Shown: positions 1 to 11,074, counted from the first letter of the stretch. The stretch: 64,000 bases of DNA from Oidiodendron maius Zn (GCA_000827325.1 KN832882.1:694689-758688); one strand, 5' to 3'. Notes: generated by a model from the letters alone, not told the origin. Numbers and translations: made by a program.

Positions 1-426
1 TTCGAGATCCAACTCGACAACACTGCTCAGCACCTGGCAGCTTTCATTGATAACACCGCCCGGGATCGTGATGCCTACATAGAGAAACGGCGGAAGTTCC
101 TGGCCGACGAGGCAATCATCATGAAGGTCGTCGAGGTTGATGGCGAAGTCGTCGGCAGCGTGGGTACCTATCCGATCGAGGGCGACTACCAAGTCACCTA
201 CTGGATCCGGAAAGACTGCTGGGGCCAGGGCATAGCCACCGCGGCACTAGCAGCGCTGCTCAAGGAGGTGACGGTGCGGCCGCTCTATGGCCAGGTTGCT
301 GAGGACAATGTCGGCTCTGTTCGTGTGCTAGAACGCAACGGATTCGCTCTTGTTGGCAACGAGGAGTCATTCGCTCCCGGGCGACAGGCCACTATCACGG
401 AGTTAATCTTCAAGCTGTCCGATTGA
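1..426 (+). CDS. GNAT-family N-acetyltransferase, 5' end cut by window edge
   Basis: The frame is open from base 1 and ends at the TGA at 424-426, so only the C-terminal 141 residues are visible and the start lies outside the window; the ATG at 121 is internal. Two hallmarks of the GNAT fold are visible: the acetyl-CoA loop (WGQGIATAALAALL, roughly visible residues 75-88) and the late N-x-x-S-x-R-V-L-E-x-N-G-F motif (NVGSVRVLERNGF). Members transfer an acetyl group from acetyl-CoA to small amines or protein N-termini; the substrate cannot be read here. The stretch is clearly richer in G+C than the genes that follow and resembles bacterial RimJ-like GNATs, so transfer is possible but not shown. 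Family assignment is secure; function is open. Confidence 0.85.
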   Translation, partial: FEIQLDNTAQHLAAFIDNTARDRDAYIEKRRKFLADEAIIMKVVEVDGEVVGSVGTYPIEGDYQVTYWIRKDCWGQGIATAALAALLKEVTVRPLYGQVAEDNVGSVRVLERNGFALVGNEESFAPGRQATITELIFKLSD

Positions 427-677
427 CAGGATAGGACCTCGATATTACGTCGCTATTCGGAAAGTTAATGTTGTTCTCTGTCGCAGTCGCTCTCACATTA
501 TCCCGAGTGCGAAGATGTTACGTATAACTGAGATTAACCTAACCTAGCTTTGGTAATGATTAAGGACTGAATAGTAATGAAAGGAATCAGATAAAGCACT
601 AAACTTGCCCTATTCTATCCCCGTAAGGTTATAGTACGTTTATGATGTGTTCTAACAAGACATGAACAGTCATATCA

Positions 678-1742
678 CTATGTTATTCTACGAGCCAATA
701 TCTCTCGTTTAGCATTTGCAGTTAGCACCTCAGGGCCCATCTGAGGGTGTGTTGCTGCCCATGCCAGGTACAGAGCCTGATCTGCTTGAATACCAATCTG
801 AGGTGTGTAGGGATAGTCAGAGCCCATGAGGACATGAGATGGCGAGGTGATGTCTAGAAGGCCGTTTAGCTGAGTGGAGGTACCACCCAAGGCAATATCA
901 TAGTAATATCTTGCAAACTCCGATGCGACCTGGGCGATATTGACGGTAGCGCTATTTGCAATTTGGGGAACTATTAAGCTTCCCACCACGCGCTCTGAGA
1001 TAAATGGTAGCGTACCACCGGCATGAGAGAGTATCATGTCCACGTTAGGTGTTCGAGATCGTGTGCCACTTAAAACTAGATCAACCGCCGCACGAGTAGT
1101 CTGTTGGGGAAAGTCGACGATAGCCTGCGGCAGGAAACCGCCGATATAGAGCGGCTTAACCTCCATAACTCCAGGATGCATGAAAGTCAAAGCTTTCAGT
1201 TGCTCTAGTCTATCCCATATAGGTTTAAACATAGGGTCCCCAGGAAGCTTATCCCCGTAGCCAGTATAGAAGCCTACCCCCACCGCTCTCTTTTGGATAC
1301 AGAAGATCCACTCAATCTCGGCGAGTGTGCCGTTCACGTCCCTCCAATCAGGTAAGGCTGCAAAGAAGTCCAGCCTCGAAGGGATCTGTCTAACCAAACC
1401 CTCCATGTATATGTTGAGTTCGCGACAGAGTTTGCGAGCCGCTTTGCCAGTTCCTGCAATTGGAACCCCTGGAGATGAGATTGACAGAATGCCCCGTGCG
1501 GAACCGACCTGATCCAGGCTTGCGAGTGTTCCATTCAAAGACCAATCGGGTGTTGGAAATCCAGATGGATCTCCTCCGGTCGCCGCAATGGCGGCAGCAT
1601 ATGCTGGCGGAATGGCGTGAATATGAGTGTTTGTCAATGTCCATGAGGCGAGGTCGCAAGATGTAAGTTTTCCTGGCTGAGACTCAGTTATGGCTTCTCC
1701 CAAGCCAAATAAAATTAGATGAATGGCAAAGAAGAGTATCAT
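678..1742 (-). CDS. Amidohydrolase-2 family protein (6-methylsalicylate decarboxylase-like), secreted or membrane-inserted
   Basis: Single open frame, 354 aa from the ATG at 1742. The frame stays open to 1868, but the 1742 start gives a clean signal peptide (MILFFAIHLILFGLGEA), so I prefer it. The metal-dependent hydrolase (ACMSD/amidohydrolase-2) signature is present: HxH as THIH near residues 39-42, the GGDPSGFPTPDWS segment typical of 6-MSA decarboxylases, a FMHPG histidine, LSHAGG, and the late metal-binding Asp in MGSDYPYTP. These enzymes decarboxylate aromatic acids such as 6-methylsalicylate or gamma-resorcylate using a bound metal. A leader peptide is unusual for this family and suggests action outside the cytosol. 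It is transcribed in the same direction as the neighbouring secreted carboxylesterase. The substrate is inferred only from family resemblance. Confidence 0.85.
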   Translation of the reverse strand: MILFFAIHLILFGLGEAITESQPGKLTSCDLASWTLTNTHIHAIPPAYAAAIAATGGDPSGFPTPDWSLNGTLASLDQVGSARGILSISSPGVPIAGTGKAARKLCRELNIYMEGLVRQIPSRLDFFAALPDWRDVNGTLAEIEWIFCIQKRAVGVGFYTGYGDKLPGDPMFKPIWDRLEQLKALTFMHPGVMEVKPLYIGGFLPQAIVDFPQQTTRAAVDLVLSGTRSRTPNVDMILSHAGGTLPFISERVVGSLIVPQIANSATVNIAQVASEFARYYYDIALGGTSTQLNGLLDITSPSHVLMGSDYPYTPQIGIQADQALYLAWAATHPQMGPEVLTANAKREILARRIT

Positions 1743-2323
1743 ATTTCTCGATGAACTCGTTAAAGTCAAGACAATGGTTTTTGGTATGCTTTGCAACCGA
1801 TATAAAAAGGTTTGGAAAGCCTCAATTCTCATTTGGAACGCACGCTCTCTTTTTAACAAATTTCCCACATGTGGTTGGCATTACATGGTTTCCCCGCACC
1901 GACGCATTGCGTGGAATGAGAACTATCATCAAGTAAGGGTTATTCCGCGGAAGTTCAGGGGCGGCTAGCCTAGCTTGCAACTACAAGGTACTAGGTAACT
2001 CAAGCTTGTAAACATTCATGTATGTTATTGTATGAATCTGGACTAGTAATGGACCTGCCTTTTATTTTAGTAATTTTCTCGTAGTATAAGACAGAGCAGC
2101 CAACGGATTGACCTGATAAGATTATCCAGTCTCTAGAACGCTTGATGGTATAATTTCTAGCAGTACAGCGGAGAGGTAGAAATTTCGGCGTAGACACATT
2201 CAGTTAACGATATAGAAATTAGCAGCAGTGTTAAGTGATCTAGTAACTAGTAGTTGGAGTTATAGCTTCAAAGTACGGCAGTTAATCGAATAAAACTAGA
2301 TGTTTAGATCAATTTAGCCGTCG
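1743..2323. other. Intergenic, AT-rich
   Basis: Promoter side of the amidohydrolase and 3' flank of the carboxylesterase. I see no supported gene; small open frames on both strands lack any family signature. Confidence 0.5.
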
Positions 2324-4454
2324 TTACACACCTAGAACATCGCATTGTGAAATCTCCTGGAAAGTGATTTGATCGGCAGGCCAGTTTAAGTGCCGGAGTG
2401 TTGGATTATTTGCATCTGAAACAGGGTCCCAGATTCCTCCTGGGCGCGTGACTTCTTCCAAAGTGCTTTGATAACCACGGTCATGGAGATACTTAGGGTC
2501 CGGATTGGGATTGGAAGAGCGGATAAAGGATGTGAATAGGTCCACGATGAATTGTGAGAAAGGTACATCAATGTTGTCCCGAGCTGGCCTACCCTGTCGA
2601 ATCAAATTTCCAAACGTGTAGTATACATCACCCCCATGGCACCTTTGACAAGAAATCAGCTTCTTGGCTTCAAATCTACACTGGCGCCTGGAAAACTTAC
2701 CTGAAATAAGGCTGTGCTGTGTCTCCATATGGGTGGCTAGCATCTATTGGCGCATCACAGACTGGAACATTTACTTCGAAAGAGAGAGGCTGGTAGCTCC
2801 TCCCATATTCGTAGAACCAGACACTTTTGAAGAGGTGATTACGAACACCAGCTACTGCAAGTGACTGATCGGGGCAACGTAAGGCTCCATCTGTTGACGC
2901 TCTTACGGTCATGTTGAATATATCAAGAGTTGAGTTTGCTCCCGGCGGCACTGGAAATAGCTCGGGATAGCTCCTGGAGAGATTAGGATTCAGTCCGACC
3001 GCTGCTAAAGCTTCCGATGCATTCATTGTGGCAGTGGGATAAGGTATTAGCGCACCCGCTTCGTCGTGCAAGATTCCGAGAAGAAGATGAACATTTGCAA
3101 CAAGTCCCGAGCCGTTAAGGGGAAGGGCATCGACGGTAACGTATTTGCCATCCTTCACTAGAGGCCTATTGTAGTCAGGACTCCATCATACTCGAGTAGA
3201 TATGAGGGAAACTAACGGCAGAATAGAGCCACCTGCCTGCAACACTACTTGGCCATCAGCTTCGCGTAAGCAGTCAACCTGCGACATAGCATTAGAGCAG
3301 TTGGTAGCTGATAATACCGGCGTTGCCACGATAGCAGATCCTTCTTCTATAGACGGAAAGGAGGCATATATGCCTAATGGTCCAATTCCACCAAGGTTAC
3401 TCATTGGCATGGCTGCGATATATTTGCCAACGGCCTGAGGAGATCCGAGGAGAGCATGAACAGAGACTGCACCAGCAGACTGACCGGCGATAGTAATGCG
3501 ATTTGGATCTCCACCAAAGGCAGCAATATTGGCTCTCACCCAGTCAAGAGCGGTGACTTGGTCAGCTAGGCCATAGTTTCCTCTCGCTATAGAATTATTC
3601 AGCGGCAGGAAACCAAATGGGCCGAGGCGATAGTTTATCGTCACAACCACAATATCACCACGAGAAGCCATATTTCCGCCGTCGTATTCAGGATCAGAGC
3701 CTGTGCCGCCAATGAAACCTCCACCATGAATATATAGCATGGCGGCTTTAAGCTTCTGCACATTGGTCGGCTTACTGGTATCTGGCAGATATGGCGTAAA
3801 TATATTCAAAAACAAGCAATCTTCACTTCCAACTCCGGGAAGCTGGAGGCATTCGGATCCATATGTCAGTGCTGATTGTAATTGATTTGAAGTGAAGGGT
3901 GTGGGGTAGCCAAAGCGAATGGGTTTTGGGGCGTATCGAACTCCCAGAAATCGAAAGGATAATCGATCTCGAAAGCTTGATGTAAACAATTAGAATGTAG
4001 TTCATTCGTCTACAATTGTATAGTGTTACTATGCAGACATACCCTCTGAAGGTCTGTTTTCCGCTCTGGACTTCCACCCACCACCTCGAAGATGTGTCTG
4101 CGTACGTAAAGTTGGAATAACGTGCTGATTGCGTGCATCGGAGTGGTGTCTCGGGGTAAGAGCTAAGCGGGGATTCTTCAAATGTTGCACATGAAATTGG
4201 CCTCGATCCAGGAGACTGTTCAACTATAAGGTAAGCTTGAGTTAGATTACTAGCTGACCCTATAATTAATGAGCCATTATTCCCAATTCCAAAGGAATTG
4301 CTCCTCAACCGATTTAGAGCACCATTTGTACTGTACCTTGCAAGTCATTCTCGGCATATATTGTCACAGCTGCCTGCAAAGAGTTCGGAGATATGGTACT
4401 GCTGCAAACTTGGAGCAGTCCAAGGTACAGCAGTGTAATATAAAAAGGAGCCAT
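2324..4454 (-). CDS. Secreted type-B carboxylesterase (multi-exon)
   Basis: Spliced on the minus strand. The core exons fit in phase: exon ending at 4043, intron 3976-4042, exon 3217-3975, intron 3166-3216, exon 2701-3165, intron 2643-2700, exon 2324-2642. The start is proposed at 4454, giving a signal peptide (MAPFYITLLYLGLLQVCSS); the join between it and the exon ending at 4043 is not resolved. Family marks are FRDRLSFRFLGVRYAP, the SEDCLFLNIFTP segment, the oxyanion loop YIHGGGFIGG, the nucleophile elbow GQSAGAVSVH and the C-terminal catalytic-His region CHGGDVYYTFG. The enzyme should cleave carboxylic esters outside the cell. An in-frame TGA at 3186-3188 is removed only if the 51-nt intron 3166-3216 is spliced. 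The N-terminal domain seems shorter than usual. It lies head-to-head with the Zn2Cys6 gene. Confidence 0.82.
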
Positions 4455-5165
4455 AACCGTGACGGGAATCTAGTAAAATTGGGACTGAGGATGATCTGGC
4501 AGTTACAATTTGGAAGCGAGTATTCTATCGAGATAACAGAGAATGCAAAGTATATATGTAATTTTACTTTAATATTAGATTTCATCTCCGCATACAATCC
4601 CCGCACGCACTTGCTATAATTGGTGATCAACTTGCTGCAACGAAAGTGTGGGGTATCCGCTCGTAACTGCCGAGAATCAGAGCATTACTGCCACCCAGAC
4701 ATTCCCACAGTTTAATAAAACCGTGCTCATAGCTCTTCATCTTGTTAGGGAAACTGAGGGCAAGCTACAGATATAACCATAAAAATCAGAGTATTTTCAA
4801 GCCGGGTTTGACATTAGTCCGAAGAGTTTATGCCGCAAGCAGTTGAAGCGATCTACCTCCAGTATAACTGTGTCACCTGTCAGACGATATTGGGCGTCAG
4901 GGCGTATAGAATTTGACAATGGTCTTCGAAAGTAGTTCCGAAATGGCAAATCGTCTCCTCCGAGACTAGGTCATATCTTGCTAGGAAGTAGTCTATTGGC
5001 CAACCGCGATGCTTAGTTATGCCCGCCGGCCAATTTGCCGCTGGCCGTCTATCAATGCCGCTACTTACCGCTCCTTTTGCCCCGCTCCCGTCATCCCGCT
5101 CATATCATCATGAGTTCCGCCCTTTCCCTTCACCCGTCCTCATTCCGCCGACATGGTCAAGCAAT
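4455..5165. promoter_or_regulatory. Divergent promoter region, carboxylesterase / Zn2Cys6 activator
   Basis: 711 bp between two oppositely directed genes, so it should carry both promoters. No individual binding site was identified with confidence. A GC-rich, pyrimidine-rich stretch around 5030-5160 precedes the activator start and fits a fungal 5' leader. Confidence 0.5.
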
Positions 5166-7819
5166 ATGAGTAAACCACGCGAGTCTCAGCGGACGTACAA
5201 GGCCTGCACGCCGTGCCGGGATCGGAAAGTCCGATGTGACCTTGATCTCAATGGCCGTCCGCCCTGCGTCAGATGTCGCCGGCAGCAAAAGGACTGTGTA
5301 TTCAGTGACACGCAAATCAGGGCGAAACGTGCGAGACGTAAGTTTAAGCACTTTACTTATTCCTTCATCTAGACGAGATGTATTGGTCTGAGCTTATCGA
5401 CGTCACGGCTTGAAATGGGACATCTCAAGATCACATCTCCGCTTATTGCTCTGTCGAACGGCGAATTATAGAACCCACTCTAATGTGCTCAGACCATTTG
5501 CAGGACCATTCTGTGGATTCTCACGTGAGTATTGGTCAGCCTTCGATACAGGACGACCACCGTGTCTCTCAAACCGACACGTCTTCGCCTGCGGGTGAAC
5601 GCGTACCATACACCAACCCTCTTCACTCTGCGACGGAAAGATTGCCTTCAAATTTGGACCATTTCCAACATGAATCTCCATCGTCGTCAGGGGTAGCAGA
5701 TTCCGTCATTAGGACTGTTGTCTCCACAGGGAATGATGCTTTGAACATCCTTTTTGAGGCAGCCTCACGGGACCCGAATCCTATTGCCAATGGTACTGGT
5801 ACCTATGTGCACGAGAGAATTCCACAGCAAATGAGTTCCATCGGGACCAGCCCCAGCGATGCTTCACCAGGTATTCCAAGCCCTGGATCTGAGGTCCTTA
5901 AGATCTGGGAGACCTGCAGATTTGTTACTATGGGATGGCTGACAGCAAAGGATGCTGTGATGTACATTGATCTGTATATCCTCTAATATCATTCGATTCT
6001 CTTCTGTCCATAAAATAATTTTTTATAGATTTTTTCGAAATATGTCTGAGCTATCGCCGATTATGACTGACTATTACTCATACCATGAGCACCATGGCGA
6101 GTTAATAGCCCATGAGCCTATGCTTTGTTGCACTATACTACTAGCCTCGTCCCGATACCATGTACTCCCTGGACTTGCAGGCTTGTCCAAGGGTTACTTT
6201 CTCCATAATCGACTTTGGAAACATTGGGAGAATCTAATGATGAGGGTTATATTTGGCCAGGAGAAACACTCCAAGACCAGTATGCGCACTGTTGGCACTA
6301 TCGAGGCTCTACTTTTGATGTCAGAGTGGCATCCTCGGTCAATCCACTTTCCTCCAGAAGGCTACGGCTGGGATTCAGACCTCATACTGCCCTGCTCGCA
6401 TCATAGAAACGAAGCCAGAGAAGAAACCACCCCTTCAAATCAGTGGCTCGAAGAGGTGGTCGAACCTATCAGGAGATCTGATCAGATGTCATGGATGCTA
6501 CTAGGCTCGGCAGTATCACTAGCTCAGAAGTTGGGGATCTTTGACTCACATGACCGCTGGAGAAACCATCCGCCGAGTGATGAGAGCTCTGACACAATTG
6601 AGCTGTTATTACAACGAGGCCTGCGGATAAAGAAATTGCTACACGTGTATATGGATCAGCTTGCTTCTCGACTTGGATGTACGTCACTGATACCACAGAG
6701 CCTGTCTTTCGCTGTTGCGAAACCCTTAGATCCATCCTCGATGAGTACAGAAGAGCAGTGGGACTTGTTTATGAGTGCTTGGATGGGATTGACAAAATTA
6801 CTGAAATCAATGTCTGATGCATTCTTTGTTTCTACAACCTCGACAAGGCATCACTTGCTAAGTGGGCGGTATATCGGCTTGTTGGACCATTTCAGGCCAC
6901 TGCTGGCACAGTGGAGGGAGAAAAACCTCGATAAACATCGTATGTATACCTAGTTTCAAGTTTATTGTATACGTGAATCCCACCACGAAGACTTGCTGGA
7001 TTCTCTTTCGGCATTTCAATAAGACATATTATGAAATATGTATGCAGTTTGCTGACTTTCATCACCCTAGATCTGAAAGATGCCTTGAGCGAAATACTCT
7101 TTATTGAATACCAATATGTGAGAATATTCATGAACTCTCTTGGCATTCAAGCCGTTGTCGAGAGGGCGCTCGTGGACTCGAACTTGGGAATAGCTCTGGA
7201 TTACGGTCAGCCTATAGATATGGGAGACGTTGACTACGAATTTATCCAGGAGGTGATATCTGGCAGCTGCAAGATACTTGAAAAGGTCACGAGTTTAGCT
7301 GAATCAGGCGCCCTGCGATTCACACCATTTAGGTTTTATATACGAGTAACCAGTTCATCTGTGTTCCTCCTCAAGGCTCTAAGCCTTGGTGTACGAAATA
7401 CTCAGCTCCAGACCTCGCTGAATATATTGGACCGCAGTATCCAAGCATTGAAGTCATGCACTCTTGATGATATGCACCTTGCACCTGGGTATGCTAGTCT
7501 CCTTGAAATACATGTGTCAAGACTACGGCGGCATTTCATCGTGTCTTCCAGGCATCCTCACTTCAGTCGAGGTGTTACGAGACCTGGTTCGCCGGAACAT
7601 TCTTCTATGCCTTTGACAGAACATATGGAATCCATTACCGCACAAGAGCCTCGTGGGGATACCCTAGGTATGGATTACTCCCTACATGGAATTTCTGAGG
7701 ATGATTGGCTATCTCTTCCCTTTGATCCGTCAATGGCACCGTTTGGGATAGCTGGCGACCAAACATTTCCGGGGTTTGAAGAGGGCGCTCTTAATTTTGT
7801 CTGGAATCTACCACCCTGA
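5166..7819 (+). CDS. Zn2Cys6 transcription factor (fungal-specific activator)
   Basis: Four exons: 5166-5337, 5472-5973, 6029-6939, 7071-7819 (introns 134, 55 and 131 nt), total 2334 nt, 777 aa. The start at 5166 (MSKPRESQRTYK) is chosen because it places the zinc cluster near the N-terminus; an in-frame ATG also exists at 5019. The Zn2Cys6 motif (ACTPCRDRKVRC ... CVRCRRQQKDC) is encoded by exon 1 and followed by a basic linker (RAKRARR). The middle region looks like a fungal-specific transcription factor domain (MTDYYSYHEHHGELIAHEPML, then SSRYHVLPG). The C-terminus is acidic. It sits between the carboxylesterase and the MFS gene, so it is a plausible pathway regulator, but its targets are inference. 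Confidence 0.88.
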
Positions 7820-7941
7820 TAGTTGGAACAGGATAAATAGCTCAAATTTCATGATACCAATTGTATTAACCTTCATATTGTGCATATTCAAATTCCAACG
7901 AGCTACACCGTCCCGAAAGCTCTGCTTCAGCTAAGTCCACA

Positions 7942-9985
7942 TCAGTGAGCTGCCCTGGCTCCTCTCCATTGAAGATATGCAATTGGTAAAACAGCAAGAA
8001 TCATGATACCTGCCATTAAGCCTGCAGCACCACGTAGCCCACACGAATTAAACGTATGGGAAAACCAAAAGGGACCGATCTGCAAGTAGATTAATAGGGT
8101 GACAAGGAAAACCGATGGATAGATACTTACAAAGCCCCAGGTGCAGCGAACAAAGTTTATAGCAACTCCTACAGCCGAGGATTTAATCTCCGGATAACAG
8201 TCTGAGCAGTCTAAAACAAAGTTAAGCATAAGGCTGGCTTGAGTATAATGATGGCCTTACATGTAATCACGACCGTCGTAATAATCTGTGCCCCGAAACC
8301 CGAAATAGCAATTCCAACAATCGGGCTTATGATCCAATGAAGAGGCTTGGCGTGATACAGTGTAACACAAAAAATTACATTGCCTGCAATCGAAAGGGGG
8401 AATCCTATATAGGCCAGGTAGAGCCGGTGCTCAGGACGTGGAGTCCGACCACCATGCCGCCGTTTTGACCGATTCCTCCAGAAGTCGCTAAGAGGACCAC
8501 CGACTTGTTCTCCGAGTACACATCTATTTTCAATGTAAGTGAACCCCTCGGATATATTATTCAAGGCAGATGTTAATGGATTGCTTACCCCACGAAGAGT
8601 CCTAAGAAGTTGATCCCAATCTCTTGAGGACTCAGATGAAAGAGCACCGCGAAGAGCACCGGTATTTCAACCGTCAGCAGTACCAAGACAAAGTTAAATA
8701 CAATTGCATAGGATATCACAGATAGAATGATCCTGGGATCTGCGAGAAGCCTGAGTGGCAGAGTGAAGTCACTGAAGGTAAGTGGCTCGGGGGTAATTCG
8801 TCCAATCCTCAAATACTGGTTCCTGAATGCTGAACCTTTTGGTATTATGTCTGCAGATCCCGTGTCTCGATTATAGACCGTCTCTGGAGAGAAGAGGATA
8901 TATGTGACGAGTTGGCCAAGATTCAGCTACCGTAGATTAGCTACGCCTATGGTATAGTTAAGGCAAACTTACAATTGCCATGATCCAATATACCCACCTC
9001 CAACCAAGATGCTGGACAATGAATCCGGCAGCGAAAGGACCCATTGGAGGCCTGCAAAACCGATTAGAAAATATCAGGAGAGGATTTTTAGGGACTATGT
9101 ACCCAAGGGTTATTGCAAGACTGTGAAGATCTATGTCAGTTATCTTGAATTAAGCTTGAGATCAGTAAAGTCACATACGTCCAAATACCCTAGATTAGTT
9201 AATGAGTATCCGCAGATAATTCGAGAGTGTTATCACTAACCATTTTCTGCGCTCGCTGATGGGCAAAGAAGGTCTCCGCAACAACGGCTTGTCCCATGGC
9301 AATACCCGGTGAGATAAAAAATGCCTACAGGGAATAATTAGAATCCATCGGTCATAGAAATAATATGTAACTTTATATCTTGATCTGAAATTGACTCACT
9401 GCAAGGATTCGAAGCGCAATCATTGTGCCATAGGTATTAGACTTGGCGCAGCCAATATTGAAAAGCCCTGCACCGATGACTGACACAATCCACACCGGCC
9501 GCCGTCCATAGTGATTCGCAATAGGGATCCATATTAATGGCCCCAAGGCGAGTGTAATCATCTATATATATGAGCCCGCATCCGGCCAAGAGATATTACA
9601 AACCGTGACCTACCTGTGCAGACCCTATGTAACTGCTAACTGTCAAGGATTTTCCAAACAACTTTGCAAAGGTCTGGAAAGCTGGAACAACCGCGACCGC
9701 ACAACCCGTACTCATCAAACCATGAAAGGCGACCAAGATCAGATTGAGATTTTTCTGCTCTGTATTAGACCAATCTTTTGGAATGTTCTGGCATCATAGT
9801 CTTACCTTCCACGCGGGCCAATTGAGAGGATCTGCTGGATCAGCGGAGGGCATCGGAATTAAATCCAGCGTGCCATGCCTCTCGAAAATATAGCGCTCTT
9901 CGTATGTTTGTGGTTCATGTTTGGCAGTATTTTCAACATGCACCTCTTCCATAGAGGAGAGATTTGCCGACTTGTCTTGAGACAT
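7942..9985 (-). CDS. MFS transporter, DHA1-like drug:H+ antiporter type, 11 exons
   Basis: Exons on the minus strand: 9806-9985, 9614-9757, 9400-9561, 9241-9324, 9179-9189, 9103-9120, 8973-9051, 8589-8926, 8261-8523, 8131-8210, 7942-8079; 1497 nt, 498 aa, all joins in phase. The protein starts with a cytosolic tail containing DPADPLNWPAWK, typical of fungal DHA1 carriers, and has the loop motif IANHYGRRPVW, the motif-C-like ITLGPPMGPFAAGFI, a central loop (FSPETVYNRDTG) and a second half with GEQVGGPLSDFW and NFVRCTWGFIGPFWF. Two exons are only 11 and 18 nt long. Expected role: export or uptake of a small molecule at the plasma membrane. It is convergent with the Zn2Cys6 gene, with only 122 bp between stop codons. 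Confidence 0.88.
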
Positions 9986-10413
9986 CTCCGCGGCTTTTGG
10001 AAAGCTGTGAGATCATTACCAAAGGGAGAAAGACGGTACGCTTTGTTGGGAATATGTTGCCTTAATGTACAGAACTTCTCCATCCAATATCGCATAGTCT
10101 TGGCAACTTCGTTGCCGTTCTTTAGTGCCGCTTCCCCGTGGGGAAAAAGACGAAGGATCAGGACCCTGCCGCCCCTGGAGCGGCATTTTGCGGAAGCGGT
10201 AAAGTGCGGCTTCCGCGTTTTTGACTCCGAGCCCAGAGCCATTGAAGTGGACCCTTTCGTCGAAGTGCTGAAACGCAAGACGCCCATATGTTCGTAACCA
10301 ATAGACCCGTTCATAGTTTTAATAGCACCTCTGGCACCTAAAATATAGACGGAGGCCATAGTGACGACTATGAACACCGCCAGCCATTACTCACAGATGT
10401 ATCTCGCGGGGGA

Positions 10414-10440
10414 AACCTCGGCCAAGCCAAGGCCGAGGTT
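10414..10440. promoter_or_regulatory. Perfect 10-bp inverted repeat with CGG-N11-CCG spacing
   Basis: AACCTCGGCC and GGCCGAGGTT flank a 7-nt spacer. The inner triplets read CGG-N11-CCG, the geometry bound by Gal4-type Zn2Cys6 dimers. It lies about 430 bp upstream of the MFS start and just beyond the end of the bHLH relic. A regulatory role is inference; a simple hairpin is the alternative. Confidence 0.4.
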
Positions 10441-10484
10441 CACGCGCCACGGGCAACTCTGGTGTCAATTCCACCTTCTCCCCA

Positions 10485-10843
10485 CTAGACTATTCCTAGC
10501 ATAGCAAAGAAAGCTAGTGTAGGAGCACGAGAGACTAGAGTTGAGTTTGCTGATTTGATGGCGTCAATGCGAGCTTGGAGAGCTTTGTTTTCTTTTGTGA
10601 GAAGACCTCTATTGCGCTTTTCACGTTGGCTAATATATTCGGTTGCTGTTGAAATTATGGTCGCCCAATGGCCTTTTTAGCTACGGAGTAGAATCGAATG
10701 GAAAATAGAGCAAAGAGAAATATACATGAGAAAGAATTGAAAGAGAAAGAGATATAATAGTGGGTACTTGCCTTATTCAACTAAAGCGCAGATGAATTGA
10801 AATCCTCTTCCGGCAAGCTATTATTAGGCACAGTAATTAAGCT
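10485..10843 (-). pseudogene. Relic of an SREBP-type bHLH gene (third copy)
   Basis: The minus strand retains two ancestral exon pieces. The piece 10485-10661 reads ATIISTATEYISQ, then KRNRGLLTKENKALQARIDA, ending at a TAG; this is the second helix and zipper of the bHLH genes at 35223 and 51764. The upstream piece, 10772 to about 10843, reads SLITVPNNSLPEEDFNSSAL, then a TAG, then LNK, matching the loop before the conserved KLNK exon end. The donor would be GC (GCAAGT). Further upstream only scattered traces survive and stops are frequent. C-to-T type stops would fit repeat-induced point mutation, but this is inferred. It is not expected to make a functional protein. Confidence 0.72.
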
Positions 10844-11074
10844 TAGCTGCCATTAAGTTAACCTTACAAGATATACGCTGAGGATATCAAAGCCTCGCCC
10901 CTCTTTGGCCAGAATCTACTTAATTTAAAGAATATGAGCTGGGTATGAGACTAGGGGGAGGAGAAGTCTGGATTAACAGACGGGGGAGTCGGCTCGTGGG
11001 CTGTTATCATCCTACCTCAAGCCACATGGCCACAATTAATCGAAGTATAGCGTTCTTCCTCTCTTTCCCGGCCC
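10844..11074. other. Degenerate flank of the bHLH relic
   Basis: AT-rich stretch upstream of the recognisable relic. The minus strand may hold remnants of the basic region, but stops in all frames prevent a confident reading. Confidence 0.4.

Noticed and set aside
1327-1666. Several open frames opposite the amidohydrolase
   Set aside because: Shadows of the real coding frame on the other strand; no motif.
3186-3188. In-frame TGA read as proof of a carboxylesterase pseudogene
   Set aside because: A consensus 51-nt intron removes it while keeping phase, so disruption is not required.
10385-10445. CRISPR-like or attachment-site interpretation of the inverted repeat
   Set aside because: Single element in a eukaryotic context; no array or integrase.
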